A stretch of 64,000 nucleotides of DNA, from NCBI RefSeq assembly GCF_001540865.1, contig NC_033628.1, forward strand, positions 9,260,907-9,324,906, written 5' to 3'. Made by a program: the position numbers and the translations under genes. Positions 1 to 11,033 of this stretch are shown here, in pieces (position 1 is the first letter of the stretch; the number at the start of each line of letters is the position of its first letter). This DNA is from Ananas comosus (Eukaryota > Streptophyta > Magnoliopsida > Poales > Bromeliaceae). Under the pieces are notes generated by a model. It saw nothing but the letters and a program-made list of their open reading frames with translations. It did no database searches and was not told where the DNA came from.

Positions 1-590
1 CTGCCTCCCGCCTCGACAAGCAAAATCCCGCCCCGCCTCCCGCCCCGAATCCGTGACGGGTTAAAAAATACATCACATAATCCGCTCCGCCTCGTAACCC
101 GCCTCGCGCCTGTGCCCAGAATTCGCCCCGCCAACTAATATTTTTTATAAAATTATAATATTATTAATATTTTATAAAATATAAATTAATATTTTTAATA
201 ATATTATATATATAATTTAACAATATCAATTATAAAAATTAAAAATATCAATCACAATTCAAAAAAAATTCAAAAGTTTCAAATACATTAGAAATGAGAG
301 TACTAATTTATTTGTATTTTAAACTTTTTTGTAAATATATTATTTTTTAAGAATGTTTTTTTAAAATATAAATTATTTTCGGGGCGGATTCGGCATGGAT
401 CATGGCAGGGCGGATTCGGGGCGGGTCAAAATTTCTCCCGTTTCCTGCCCTGAATCCGTCTCCGATCGTAAAATTTACCTCGTTTCCTGCACCGAATCCG
501 CTTATTTTCTCCCATTTACTATCCCGTCGGGGCGGATCGGGGCGGGAACTCCACCAACCCGAATCCGTTTGCATCCATAATAAATAGTAT
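1..590. repeat. GC-rich-ended foldback element, cut by window edge
   Basis: Bases 1-130 are rich in CCCGCC and CGAATCCG words. Bases 380-590 carry the complementary GGCGGATTCGGGGCGG words, and very AT-rich DNA lies between. GC-rich inverted ends around an AT core suggest a non-autonomous DNA transposon. The left end runs off the window, so the target duplication cannot be checked. Short ORFs here are by-products of the repeat. Confidence 0.5.
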
Positions 591-788
591 TTTTATAATA
601 TTATATTTATATTTAAATCTTGTTATATAATATAAATTAATTAAATTTGATATATTATTTAGTTTATTGTTTTATCATTTATATATTAATATTTAATTAT
701 TTTTTATATTAAGTATTATATATATATATAATTATTTTCTCATTATTAATATATATATTATAATATATATATTATATATATATAATTA

Positions 789-1317
789 GTTGAGCTGGAT
801 ACTATCGATAGCAAACTGGCTCCGTTGCCATCCATTTGTTTTAGATGATGGAGCCTCCAAATCGATGATCGGCACCGTTAAAAATATCTATACCACTTGA
901 AGTATCTAGAAATCAAATTTTATACTTTTCCGATATTTTTTTTCTTGTTCATAGTGGGCGTAAATGAATGACTGAAAAATGAATATTCTCTAAAAAGTGA
1001 TAAAATTTTGTTAATCATGCTCGAGAGTATAGATCTTGTTCTAAATAGTTTAAAGAATTCTAACCAAAATTCAATTGATTTGGATAGCTTTACACCGTTA
1101 AACGAGAAAACCCCTCATATCAACCATTGAAAATTCTATTTTGAAACCTTTGATCATTAGGTAAATGATGTCGAAAAGATTTGAAATTTGATTTCTAGAT
1201 ACTTCAAGTAATATAGACTCATGTTCAACGGTGCTGATCGTCGATTTGAAAGCTCCATCATCAAACAAAAATGGGTGGAAACGGAGCTCGTTTGCTACGA
1301 TATGCATTCCAATCTAA

Positions 1318-1319
<2 letters not shown>
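789..1319. mobile_element. Foldback MITE, long family, copy 1
   Basis: The left end reads GAGCTGGATACTATCGATAG and the right end is its approximate inverse around 1290-1319. The arms stay complementary far inward: the block with GATCGGCACCGTT near 868 mirrors the block with CAACGGTGCTGATCG near 1225. There is no coding capacity. The interior matches the copies at 5431, 23926, 38130, 57686 and 58249. This copy has decayed. Confidence 0.75.

Positions 1320-1363
<44 letters not shown>
1319..1363. repeat. (TA)n microsatellite
   Basis: About 45 bp of uninterrupted TA directly abuts the right end of the preceding MITE, so the MITE may have inserted in or beside a TA run. Confidence 0.95.
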
Positions 1364-1364
<1 letters not shown>

Positions 1365-2561
1365 AAATATATTCTATTATTAATTAAAATTATAAGGATA
1401 TTGTTCGTATTATACTTTATTCATTACCTATATTATGAATAAATTATATAAAATAAATTATTACATAAAATAAATTATTATATATAATAAAATAAATATG
1501 CTATTTTAAATTAAATTGTTACATAAAATATTATATTTACAAATTGCTATATAAAATAATTTTATATAAAATAAAATATACTAATATAAATTAATTATTT
1601 TATTTTTAAAAATATGTTTAGACATTAGTCTAGACTTTTTATCTAAATGCTATTAAGAATATTTCTAGAATATCTCCGAATGTATTCAAAATAAATTTAC
1701 AATTGTTCTATCTTAACCAGCACATTCTCTGTTCTCGAAAACAATAAAAATTATTCTTCAAAATTTATGTTTTCAACCAAACGCAAACCTAATGCACAAA
1801 ACTTCTCCTCTATTATCCCATCTTTATCCTTATCAGATATAAAAAAATTAGTAGTGCGTGCACCCTCTAATAGCGCACCATGTACACTGAACCTACATTT
1901 TAATAGCGTAAAATCAAAATTTAATATGATAGATACAATTTACACCATAAAAAAAGTCTATATCTAAAAATGTATAGAGTTTTTAATTTTTATAAGAGGT
2001 TTAGGAATAGTGTATAAGATGTATTTACACATTCGGTATACAAAACAGTATCTTTTCGCTTATTCTATTATTTTATTTTAATTATTTAATACTTCTTTTA
2101 TCTAATCTTTTTTATATACACCTTTAGAAGATAATTTTATTATTAATAAGTTCTTATAAAAATTTTACTTTGCACGTCTACCAATTTAAATTATTTAATT
2201 ACTAAGTTATTTTTATTAAAATTAATTTAATTATATCAGACTAATAAAACAGTATAAAAGTATAAAAATATTAGTTAAAATTTATTGTTAAAAGATTTTA
2301 TATCTGCGGGGATGCACGATCCTTAGCTACTACTCATTAATACATATTTTCATAATATTGTGGCTAAAAATAATATTTTAATTCTATTAAAGATTCAAAA
2401 AAATTTTAAAAAAATACTTGCAATCTCTTCTCTTTCAATGCTATAATATTACAGTTGTAATTGCTGCGAAAGAAGTATGACTGTTGTGCGCATAATTTTA
2501 CGAGTCTAACTATAGTGCTTCCAGAAATATAAATGAGTTGGTACTTCTAAATTTTTAACCC
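1364..2561. other. Gene-free AT-rich stretch
   Basis: No convincing coding region, RNA gene or defined repeat end is visible. The 66-codon ORF at 1767-1967 is AT-driven and resembles no family I recognise. Confidence 0.6.
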
Positions 2562-2564
2562 TTA

Positions 2565-3244
2565 GGGTGCGTTTGGTTCGCATTATGAAAGATTACTAGG
2601 AATAAAAGATATCCGAGAATCTTATTCCTATTCATTCTATTACTAAGAATGTGAAATTCCTGTGTTTGGTTCGCACGGTAATATTAATTAGCCATGTTAT
2701 TTAATATTACAAAAAATATACAATTAATTAATTTATTTATTTAATTAATTTTAGATAATGTTACCAAAAGTTTCAACATCTTTTTAGAAAAAAAGGAGAG
2801 AGTATAAGTTAGAGAGAGAAAGCATAATTAAAAAAATAGAAAGAAAAATATAGTCGAAATTTGAGGGAGTGAGAGAGTTGAAATTTTAGAGAGAGAGAGA
2901 GAAAGCTTAGTTTAGAAAGAGAAAAAAAAGTTGAATTTTAGAGAGAAAAATAAGTTTAGAGAGAGATATAAGGCTAGAGTGTAAAGAAAAATAATATCAA
3001 TTAGCCTGCGGGTAGGAAGAAAAAAAGATATTAGACGTATTATGATTACCCCAATCCATTAATATGAGGATACCCACCCTCCCTCAAGAGAATGAGATTA
3101 GTACTTTGGGGTGAATCTTATTCCCAAGTGAATCTAATATTACCAACTAGATTACTTAGTGCGTTTAGCCAAACACCGTCATATTTTTTTATTCCCATTG
3201 GATTACTAGGAATCTTTAAAAGATAGCGCGAACCAAACGCACCC
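2565..3244. mobile_element. Tourist-like MITE (PIF/Harbinger type)
   Basis: The element starts GGGTGCGTTTGGTTCGC and ends with the exact reverse complement GCGAACCAAACGCACCC, giving 17-bp perfect terminal inverted repeats. TTA flanks both sides (2562-2564 and 3245-3247), the three-base target duplication typical of PIF/Harbinger elements. Sub-terminal sequence is also inverted (GATTACTAGGAAT near both ends). The interior is purine-rich (GAGAGA) and non-coding, so the element must have been moved by a transposase encoded elsewhere. Confidence 0.88.
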
Positions 3245-3247
3245 TTA

Positions 3248-4162
3248 GATCAACTTTTTTAATGATTTCTAATTTTTGGATTAATAATATTTTCCTAAAA
3301 AAATCACTAAATTACAAGGAGATCACTATCATTCCAATAATATAGTTTTTGATCCAAAAGCTAAAAAGTTAAAAACGCCAATTCCTTTATACTTTTGAAA
3401 GAATAGTAGTTCTGCACTAATTTTATATTATATTGAAAGCGCTTTAGTATTTTTAAAATTTTTTATAGTAGAAAATAATATTTTTAGTAACCACGTTACC
3501 AAACTAGCACGTTACCAAACTAGGACTGAAATGAAAAAAAAAATATTGTAACAGTTGTATCCTATAAGATATACCTTTAATCAATCTTACTGTGCAATAT
3601 AAAATAATAAAGAGTTTAATAAAAATTAAATAATAATTTTTTAATAAAATAATATTTTAGATAATTTTATTATTGTATTTGTGTGCAGTATAAATATTTT
3701 TGATTGAATACTATTATTTTAATATGAAATAATTGTGACAGAAAATACTTTGTCTATTCTAAGGGACATCATACATATACATTGGATAAAAATGTATGAA
3801 GACGCGCTGAAGTTCCGAACTCTATGTCATTTCTCAAATGACCCCCTCAACTTTTATATATTTCTTAAAATTTTTCTTTTGATTTTTTAGAACCGACTAA
3901 TTATAGCTAAAAACTTTTAGATTTTAATAAAATTTATAGATAATTTTATTAAATTTAATAATTTAATTATTATTAGTAAATAAAATAAATTAATTAATGG
4001 TTGATAACTTAAAAATTAACCGTTAACTAAGTATAAAAACTCAAAAAAAAAAGGATGAAAAAATTTGAACTAAAAGAAAGATAGTTTAGAAATCTATTCC
4101 AAGATGGCCAAGGAGCAGTTTTATTTCAAAGAAAAAAGAAATGCTACTATACCCCGACCCAC
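3248..4162. other. Gene-free AT-rich stretch
   Basis: AT-rich DNA without a supportable gene. It contains a short local direct repeat of the words CACGTTACCAAACTAG near 3492-3520, and otherwise nothing I can assign. Confidence 0.5.
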
Positions 4163-4165
4163 TTA

Positions 4166-4735
4166 GGGAGCGTTTGGATTGATGAATATGTAGATCTAAT
4201 AAAACTCAAGTGCAGTGGTTTTTAAATTTTCCTAAAATGTGATTATTTTTTTATTATTTGTTTTAACGTAATTCGTATAATCTGAAAGTTAAATTTAATT
4301 ATTTCTTCTGGTTATTTTGATATAATTTGGTACTAGTAAAATTAGGTTTATGCGTTTCATTATTTGTTTTGATGTAAGTAAGTGGATTTCGTTATCTCTT
4401 GAATATGATGGTAAATTTACCGCTATAAAATTTAACCTATTAAATAATTAATTTTTTTATTATTTAAAGATAATTCTAATTTATTATAAATAAGGTAATT
4501 TTAATCCATTATAAAAGAAGTAGAGTTTAGGTTTTACTATTTAATAAATTTTTTAGAGAATATTGAATAAGGCGGAAGTCGAGTTCGACACTTTAGAGGG
4601 AGAAGTCGAGAGTAGGTGAAGTGGAGGTCTAATATAACTTGAGTTAGACTATATTTTTGACTTACACCAAAACAAATATCGAGAGTAATAAAACTTGAGT
4701 TCCATCCCTTCACTTATACCAAAACAAACAGCCCC
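4166..4735. mobile_element. Tourist-like MITE, second family
   Basis: TTA flanks both sides (4163-4165 and 4736-4738). The left end GGGAGCGTTTGGATTGATG and the inverse of the right end (GGGGCTGTTTGTTTTGG) are similar but diverged. The internal GTCGAGTTCG and GTGAAGTGGAGGTC words resemble the element at 7829-8486, so the two are probably one family. No coding capacity. Confidence 0.65.
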
Positions 4736-4884
4736 TTAATGGATAGAGTAATTTTGTTGGTCAGATCGAGATGACGGATGGAGAAATCTTATTTATTGGA
4801 TGGATAAAATATTAAATTTATATACAATTTTGAAGGTATGGATAGTATTGCTCTTCAACGCTCTTGCTTTGAAATAATATAAAA

Positions 4885-5178
4885 GGTAAGCTTTAAATTG
4901 CCCGGGGTTACAATGTATTTTCACTTTGCCCGTTGTGGTACAAAGGTTTGCACTTTGTCTCTCTGATTTAGCTCATTTTTATTTTGTTATCCTGTAATTC
5001 AAAAAATTATACTTAATTATTCTATTATTTACACAGTATTTTACTTTGCTATCCTATTTGACATAGAAATTTCCTTGTTGAAATAAAAATTAAGCCACAA
5101 GCAGCAAAGTGCAACATTTAATATTACAGGATGATAATAAGCTACACCAAAAGGGGTAATTTAAAATTTATCCTAAAA
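4885..5178. mobile_element. Small decayed MITE
   Basis: The left edge TTTAAATTGCCC is mirrored at the right edge by GGGGTAATTTAAA, and the words TTGCACTTTG and CAAAGTGCAA face each other inside. About 290 bp and non-coding. The general design recalls the MITEs at 26162 and 50027, but a target duplication is not clear. Confidence 0.5.
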
Positions 5179-5430
5179 TAAATAAAAAATGCTACATCTA
5201 CATCCCTTTGGGGGTTGCAAATCTTACACCCTAGGCTAGACACAAGGGTTCACAAAGGCACTTTTGTTGTTAGTAATAATAATAATAATAACATAAAATA
5301 AATAAGATGGTTAAAACATGAGCCACCCAAGGGCTAACTTGTATAGTTTATACCTATTTAATAAGTGTATGAGTAGCATTACCCAAAATAAATTGGTACG
5401 TCAAACTTTTCTCTGGCAGTTCATCTTTTA

Positions 5431-5968
5431 GAGCTAAGCTAAAATGTTATTAGTAGTAAACGGGTTTTATTGTCACTCCTTTATTTTCGATGATGAAGTT
5501 TCCAAATCGATGATCTGCACTGTTAAATATGATCTATACTACTTGAAGTATCTAAAAACTAAATTTGACATTTTTCCGATATTGTTCTCTGTCCACCAAG
5601 TGGGTACAAAATTAATGGTTAAAAACGAATATTCTTTAAAAAGTGATGATAAAAATCTTATAATCAAGATTAAGAGTATAGACCTCGTTTTAAATAGTTT
5701 AAAGAATTTTCTAATCAAAATTCGATTGATTTGGATATCTTTATATCGTTAAACGAAAAAATGCCTCATATTGATCATTAAAATTACAAAATTTGAAACC
5801 ATTTAATCATTAGATCAATGATATCGAAAAGATTAAAATTTGGTTTCTATACGCTCCAAGTGGTATAGATCATTTTGAATGATTCCAATCGTCGATTTGG
5901 AGGCTCGATCATCAAAAATAATTGGATGGGAATGAAATCTGTTTGTTACTGATAGTATTTCAGCTCTT
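5431..5968. mobile_element. Foldback MITE, long family, copy 2
   Basis: Starts GAGCTAAGCTAAAATGTTAT and ends GATAGTATTTCAGCTCTT. The interior carries the family words: TTTTCGATGATG, GTATAGACCTCGTTTTAAAT and the inverted GATCGTCATTTGG-like block. The 102-codon ORF at 5444-5752 is this repeat read through, not a gene. Confidence 0.72.
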
Positions 5969-6099
5969 CTCTGATCTTTTAATACGGTAGAAAAATTTTG
6001 GTAACCCTAACCTAAACTTTGGGTGATTTAAAAATAACTATCCAACTTCACAAAATTTTACTTTGTTATCTGACATTTCAAATAGTGTGATTTGCCGTT

Positions 6100-6432
6100 T
6101 TAAAAGTAATTGCATGTCCATGATGCCCAGATATTTTTATGGGCTTTTTTTTGCAAATAGCCCCATGAGCAATTTTTATTTTAAAAATAGCCCTATCAAA
6201 ATTAAAATTACAAAAATGACCCTGTTCATGCCACGCAGGCGCCACGTCAGCGCCACGCGGGCAGAGCTAGGGCCAGGGTATTAAGTTGAATACAGTGAAT
6301 CATTTACCATGTCTAAACACGGTGAATGATTCACCGTATTTCTTACGTATTTTTTGTATATTGAAAAGTGGAATAAGGAGTAGGGACGTCAATAGGTATG
6401 GATATCCGAAATATTATCCGAAACCAAACCCG

Positions 6433-6497
<65 letters not shown>

Positions 6498-7030
6498 TAA
6501 TANTGAATTTCTCATACAAATTGGCCAATATTAATATATAAATGATAAAATAATAAAATAAATAATATATCAAATTTAATTAATTTATAATATATTATAA
6601 GATTTAAGTATAAATATATTATCATAGATAATATTAATATTAATATATTTATTTTTTATTAAATATTTTATATATTATATAAATAAACAAAAATAAATTA
6701 TGTATATATATATAATTTATTTGGCTTTGAATTCGGATAATATTTCGGATATCCATACCTATTGACATCCCTACTCCTTATTCCACTTTTCAATATACAA
6801 AAAATACGTAATAAAAAATACGTACTAAACACGGTGAACTATTTACCGTGTTTGAACACGGTGAATGATTCACCGTGTTCAACTTAACACACAGGTCCAG
6901 TCCTGCCCGCGTGGCGTTGACGTGGCGCCTGCGTGGCAGGCCCAGGGCTATTTTTGCAAATTAAATTTTGACAGGGCTATTTTTAAAATAAAAATTTGTC
7001 AGAGGTCTAAATGCAAAAAAAAATCCTATT
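6100..7030. mobile_element. Nested palindromic element (foldback inside foldback)
   Basis: The outer arms are inverted copies. Around 6140-6345 are TTTGCAAATAGCCC, GCCACGCAGGCGCCACGTCA and CACGGTGAATGATTCACCGT; their complements appear in reverse order from 6850 to 6965. An inner inverted pair follows: GTCAATAGGTATGGATATCC at about 6390 against GGATATCCATACCTATTGAC near 6750. The arms meet at a long TA run. The outer element is an MITE-like foldback, and the inner pair looks like a separate inserted element. The arms also contain small perfect hairpins (GGTGAATGATTCACC). One N lies at 6503. Confidence 0.7.
6436..6490. repeat. (TA)n microsatellite
   Basis: About 55 bp of TA at the centre-left of the nested palindrome, running into ACACAC. 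Confidence 0.95.
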
Positions 7031-7410
7031 TTTATACATTGTATCTTAATTTTTTTTCCTTTTAAATTCATATCATGTTGTTAATTCAATGGCTCAACAC
7101 TTAACTTAAAAAAACTACAACTCATTAAATAGCGGAGATCGAATAATCAGACGAAATAAATGGCCACTTTTAAATGGCCACTAAAAGTGTCGTATACCAA
7201 TATACAAATTCACCAAATACACCGTAATTTTTCAGAACTAAAATATATCTAACATTAAACAAAATGAAACAATGGTAGCAAAATTAAAATTTTAAAAATT
7301 ATATAGTTGTCAGATTAGTTGCCTATATTTTTTACCAAAAGTTTTCCTCGAGGTCATATAAGGCATTAATGAATAAAAATAAAAATAAAAACAAAAATGT
7401 ATAAAAACTT

Positions 7411-7725
7411 ACATGACTATTGATCATTTTAATTCAACTATCCTGCCTTTTGAAATTTTAATTTTAATATTCAATTTTTTGATATGTTTGATTTAAGTGA
7501 TTTGATGACATTTTGGATGTAAAATTAAGCTAATTAATTATTTTAGTAAATTTATCGTTATGTAAATTGTGTAAATATACTAACTAAACTCGTAAAGATC
7601 AACGATGCATTCAAAATTTAAAATTAAAGGCTCACTAATTTACTCAAATCAACAACTTAAAAAAAAAAAAAATCTGATAGTAAAATTTTTAAATTTTTTA
7701 AAGATTAAATGATCAGATTTAACTG
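7411..7725. mobile_element. Decayed foldback MITE (same type as in trehalase intron 1)
   Basis: The left edge TGATCATTTTAATTCAACTA is mirrored by the right-hand TTAAATGATCAGA. The middle includes TCGTAAAGATCAACGATGCA, closely matching CGTAAAGATAAATGATACA in the element at 16705-16995. Non-coding. Confidence 0.55.
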
Positions 7726-7828
7726 AGTTACAGCTGAGATAAGTTTTATACAATTTTATCTAGATTTTACTGATACAAGTTGTTCCTGCGTGAACAACTG
7801 AGCCACATCTTTTCTTTCTCATTGAGGG

Positions 7829-8486
7829 TGTGTTTGTTTGGGTGAAAGTGAGGGGCAAGTGGAGAGGGGGAAAGTTGTTTACGCCGTAAACTATTACTTT
7901 CGTTGTTTACTTTGCTGTAATTTTATTACGGCCGAAAGTCGAGTTCACCCAAAATAGGGTAATTGACGGGGCGAAGTCAATTCCGGTGAAGTGCAAAGAG
8001 GCAAAAAAACTTGTTAAATTTGGTTAGGTAAGTTTTAATATATTTTTTGTCTAATTTGTATATTTAGAAAATGATGAAAAATGAATTTGTTAAATGTTAA
8101 TAATTTTTTAATTTTAGAATTTTATTTGTTGCATTATTATAATTTATATGCAAACAAATAATATAATTTTTTAAAATTTTATTTTATAATTATACATATA
8201 TATAATTATATACATATATAATTATATTAATTTTTATTTATTATAATTTATTATTCACTAAGTTACAAAATAGACAATGATATCACTTCGGAGGTAAGTA
8301 TACCAGGATGGAGAACTACACTTTTTACGTCATCTACTTTCTATCAAACAAACAACAGAACTCGCAAAACTGTACTTCCACAGTTAGAAACAAATAGCGA
8401 AAGTGAATTAATTTTCACCCCAACTCCACTTCAACCCAAAGTCTACTTCCACCACAAGTCTACTTACATCGAAACAAACCGGCCCT
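7829..8486. mobile_element. Tourist-like MITE, decayed
   Basis: The left end GGGTGTGTTTGTTTGGGTGA pairs imperfectly with the right end ATCGAAACAAACCGGCCC. Internal words (AAAGTCGAGTTCACCC, CGGTGAAGTGCAAAG) resemble the 4166-4735 element. The flanks are TGA and TAA, so the expected TTA/TAA duplication is not intact. Non-coding. Confidence 0.5.
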
Positions 8487-8489
8487 AAA

Positions 8490-9233
8490 AGGTGCTCTCC
8501 ACCAACTTTGTTTGACCATTAACTATAAAAACAAAGGACAGTGTCTATTAGACCCCTACCCCCTCCACTGAATACCAAAAGGTCCCTTTTAAAATATTCC
8601 CTACGTGGTGTCATTATTCAATGATTGCTTAACTTGCTACCCTCCATTGGACTGAAGCCCACAAAACAATATTAGGAATCTAATCATCTTAGCACCCTCT
8701 CTCCCTATCCCTAAGCACATGCCATTTATTTGGCCCTATCTATGGATAATGACTGAATCCATAACATAAGATAATTTAAGTTGAATCTAGAATCAATGAG
8801 CAAAAAATTTTACTAATTAAGTAGGCAGATGAAACTTACAAAGAGTTCACATAGAAGACTTTGTCCCAGTTTAATATTTCTGATCTATGAACCGGTGGTG
8901 GTAACAAATTTAGCTCTATTATTGATGTAATGTACAATCGTAATTTAAATCAGATAATTTTGATAATTAACCACAATTTGTAACTTAATAGATAGAGGTT
9001 CTTAAATTATTACTAAATAATTTATGTTTATGCATCCAAAACAAATCTTATGAACAATCTCTATATAAAACTAAAGGTGGGGAAGAACAAATGGTGAATT
9101 ACTAGTGGACAACAAATAGAAAGATTGCATTCAACTACTCTTTGTTTATATCTATCCATTTTTATTTTCAAAAAGACCCACCACCTAGCTTCTATATCAT
9201 TACATCCTGGCAGGACTTGTTTAACTCCTTGTT

Positions 9234-9273
<40 letters not shown>

Positions 9274-11033
9274 ATCTAATCCTTGTTAAAACCTTTTTAT
9301 TTTTTTTGTCCTTGTGTGAGTGATGTTAGGGTACCCTAAACCTTTTAGATTTCAAGCCTCCATTGGTTGGTACTTTCCACCTTTCTCCTACTTTTCCCTA
9401 AAAAGAGGCCATATTGAGGATTCTTATGATTAGAGGATCTCATGCTACCCCACAACCTAACTACTCATTGCAAGCATTATCAAACTGTTATTAACCTTTT
9501 ATTAATTTTTTTTATCAATATGATGTCATCCACCACCAAATCCCTTATTTAAGCTAGAAATAATAACCTTACTTTCCTTATGCTTGATTGATTGCTCAGT
9601 GGGTGAATACATGCACTTAAAAAGCCCCAAATTAGATCACTCCAGCTATTCATTACCAAATTATGAGAACTCCAAGAATAAGCAATTGAACTCATTTGAT
9701 AAGACAATGTGAGAAGATCCCTAATGCAACAGTTGTGGCCTTAATTTAATCCCAATTTAAGCTTATTAAAAGTAGGTAGGTCAGTCAAAGTATGTGATAT
9801 AATTTGTTCTCCACTGTCCCACAAAAAGATGAATACATACATAAATGTCAATGTTGCAAGCAAGATTCCCCATAATTGTGTGTGATCCAAGAACCACTTC
9901 ACCAAGCATAATTAAACTAGAAGAAAACCCTAATGGCCTAGTTGGTCAACAAATGAGGGCTTCTGGAGTATCAATAGTCTCTCATTTAAGTGACAATCAG
10001 AAGATAATTTTAGTATAAGAAGAGGCAATCACACATTTTGCTTGTGGATAAATCAACCTAAACAAATGTTCAGTAGTTGGGGAGGCTTTATTTACTAGAT
10101 CATATCCTAAATAGCCTTAGCTAAGGTTGATGATCCTTTAAAAGCTACACTACCGAGCTTTTCAAGTTGTTTGCTATTTGTTTGACCCTTGTTGGCTTCA
10201 ATCTTAATACTGGTTATACAAGGAAGCATATTCTCTACAATCCTGGTTGTAGGAAATTATTTACGACATGAGTATAAACTACTAGGTAGATTATCCACTG
10301 GACATATTCAGCACAACAACTACTAAACCTGAAAACCAAAACCGCAAAGATTCACAATCACATTTGTTGGTAAATCAAAACCACAAAATCACCGTGTAAG
10401 CTTGAATACTTCAAATATAAATAACTATATAGAAATATATCATCTGAATTATCATATGATTGATGCGACTATAGTAATGAATATCAAAAAGAGTTGAAAC
10501 TATCAAATAAATATACAGCCTAAGACAACAAATCTAACAATCGAATGATAACGGTACAAGGATAAATACAATGCAATTCGATTGTTTTGATTTTGTTTTT
10601 TTAAGTTCGAATTTTGGCTATTCATACCCTATGCGTATTGACAGCCCTGTTCGTATAACAGTTGGCTCTTATGTGGTACAAAACCTAGAATCTTTGGACA
10701 GGTGGTTAGATCTCTAATTTAATAGCAGCACATTCTATCTAATTTAGCCCTGAACCAAGACAGTTTGGCCCGGGCTACCATGATTATAGGTTATGATTTG
10801 GTTCTAGCCCAAAACATATATACGTAGTGAAGTTTTGTTAAATAAATCTATACACATATAGGAAATCTCTATAAGATTAATCAGAAAATATGAATATAAA
10901 AATAATGTGTACTTTACACTACACAATAAGCTTCTAAAATTTATTCTTTACTTGAAAAGTAGAGTCAAATGGACTATTGAAAGTATATACCTATCATAGC
11001 TTACTCTCCACTGACATTTACTTTCTTTTGTAA
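8490..11033. other. Gene-free, less repetitive DNA downstream of trehalase
   Basis: Base composition is more even than in the flanking repeats and no transposon ends are recognisable. No open frame above 60 codons exists, and I see no tRNA, rRNA or known microRNA precursor. It contains a TC microsatellite. It may be single-copy intergenic DNA, possibly with regulatory or non-coding transcripts, but nothing supports a specific call. Confidence 0.5.
9237..9271. repeat. (TC)n microsatellite
   Basis: About 35 bp of uninterrupted CT repeat. Confidence 0.95.
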
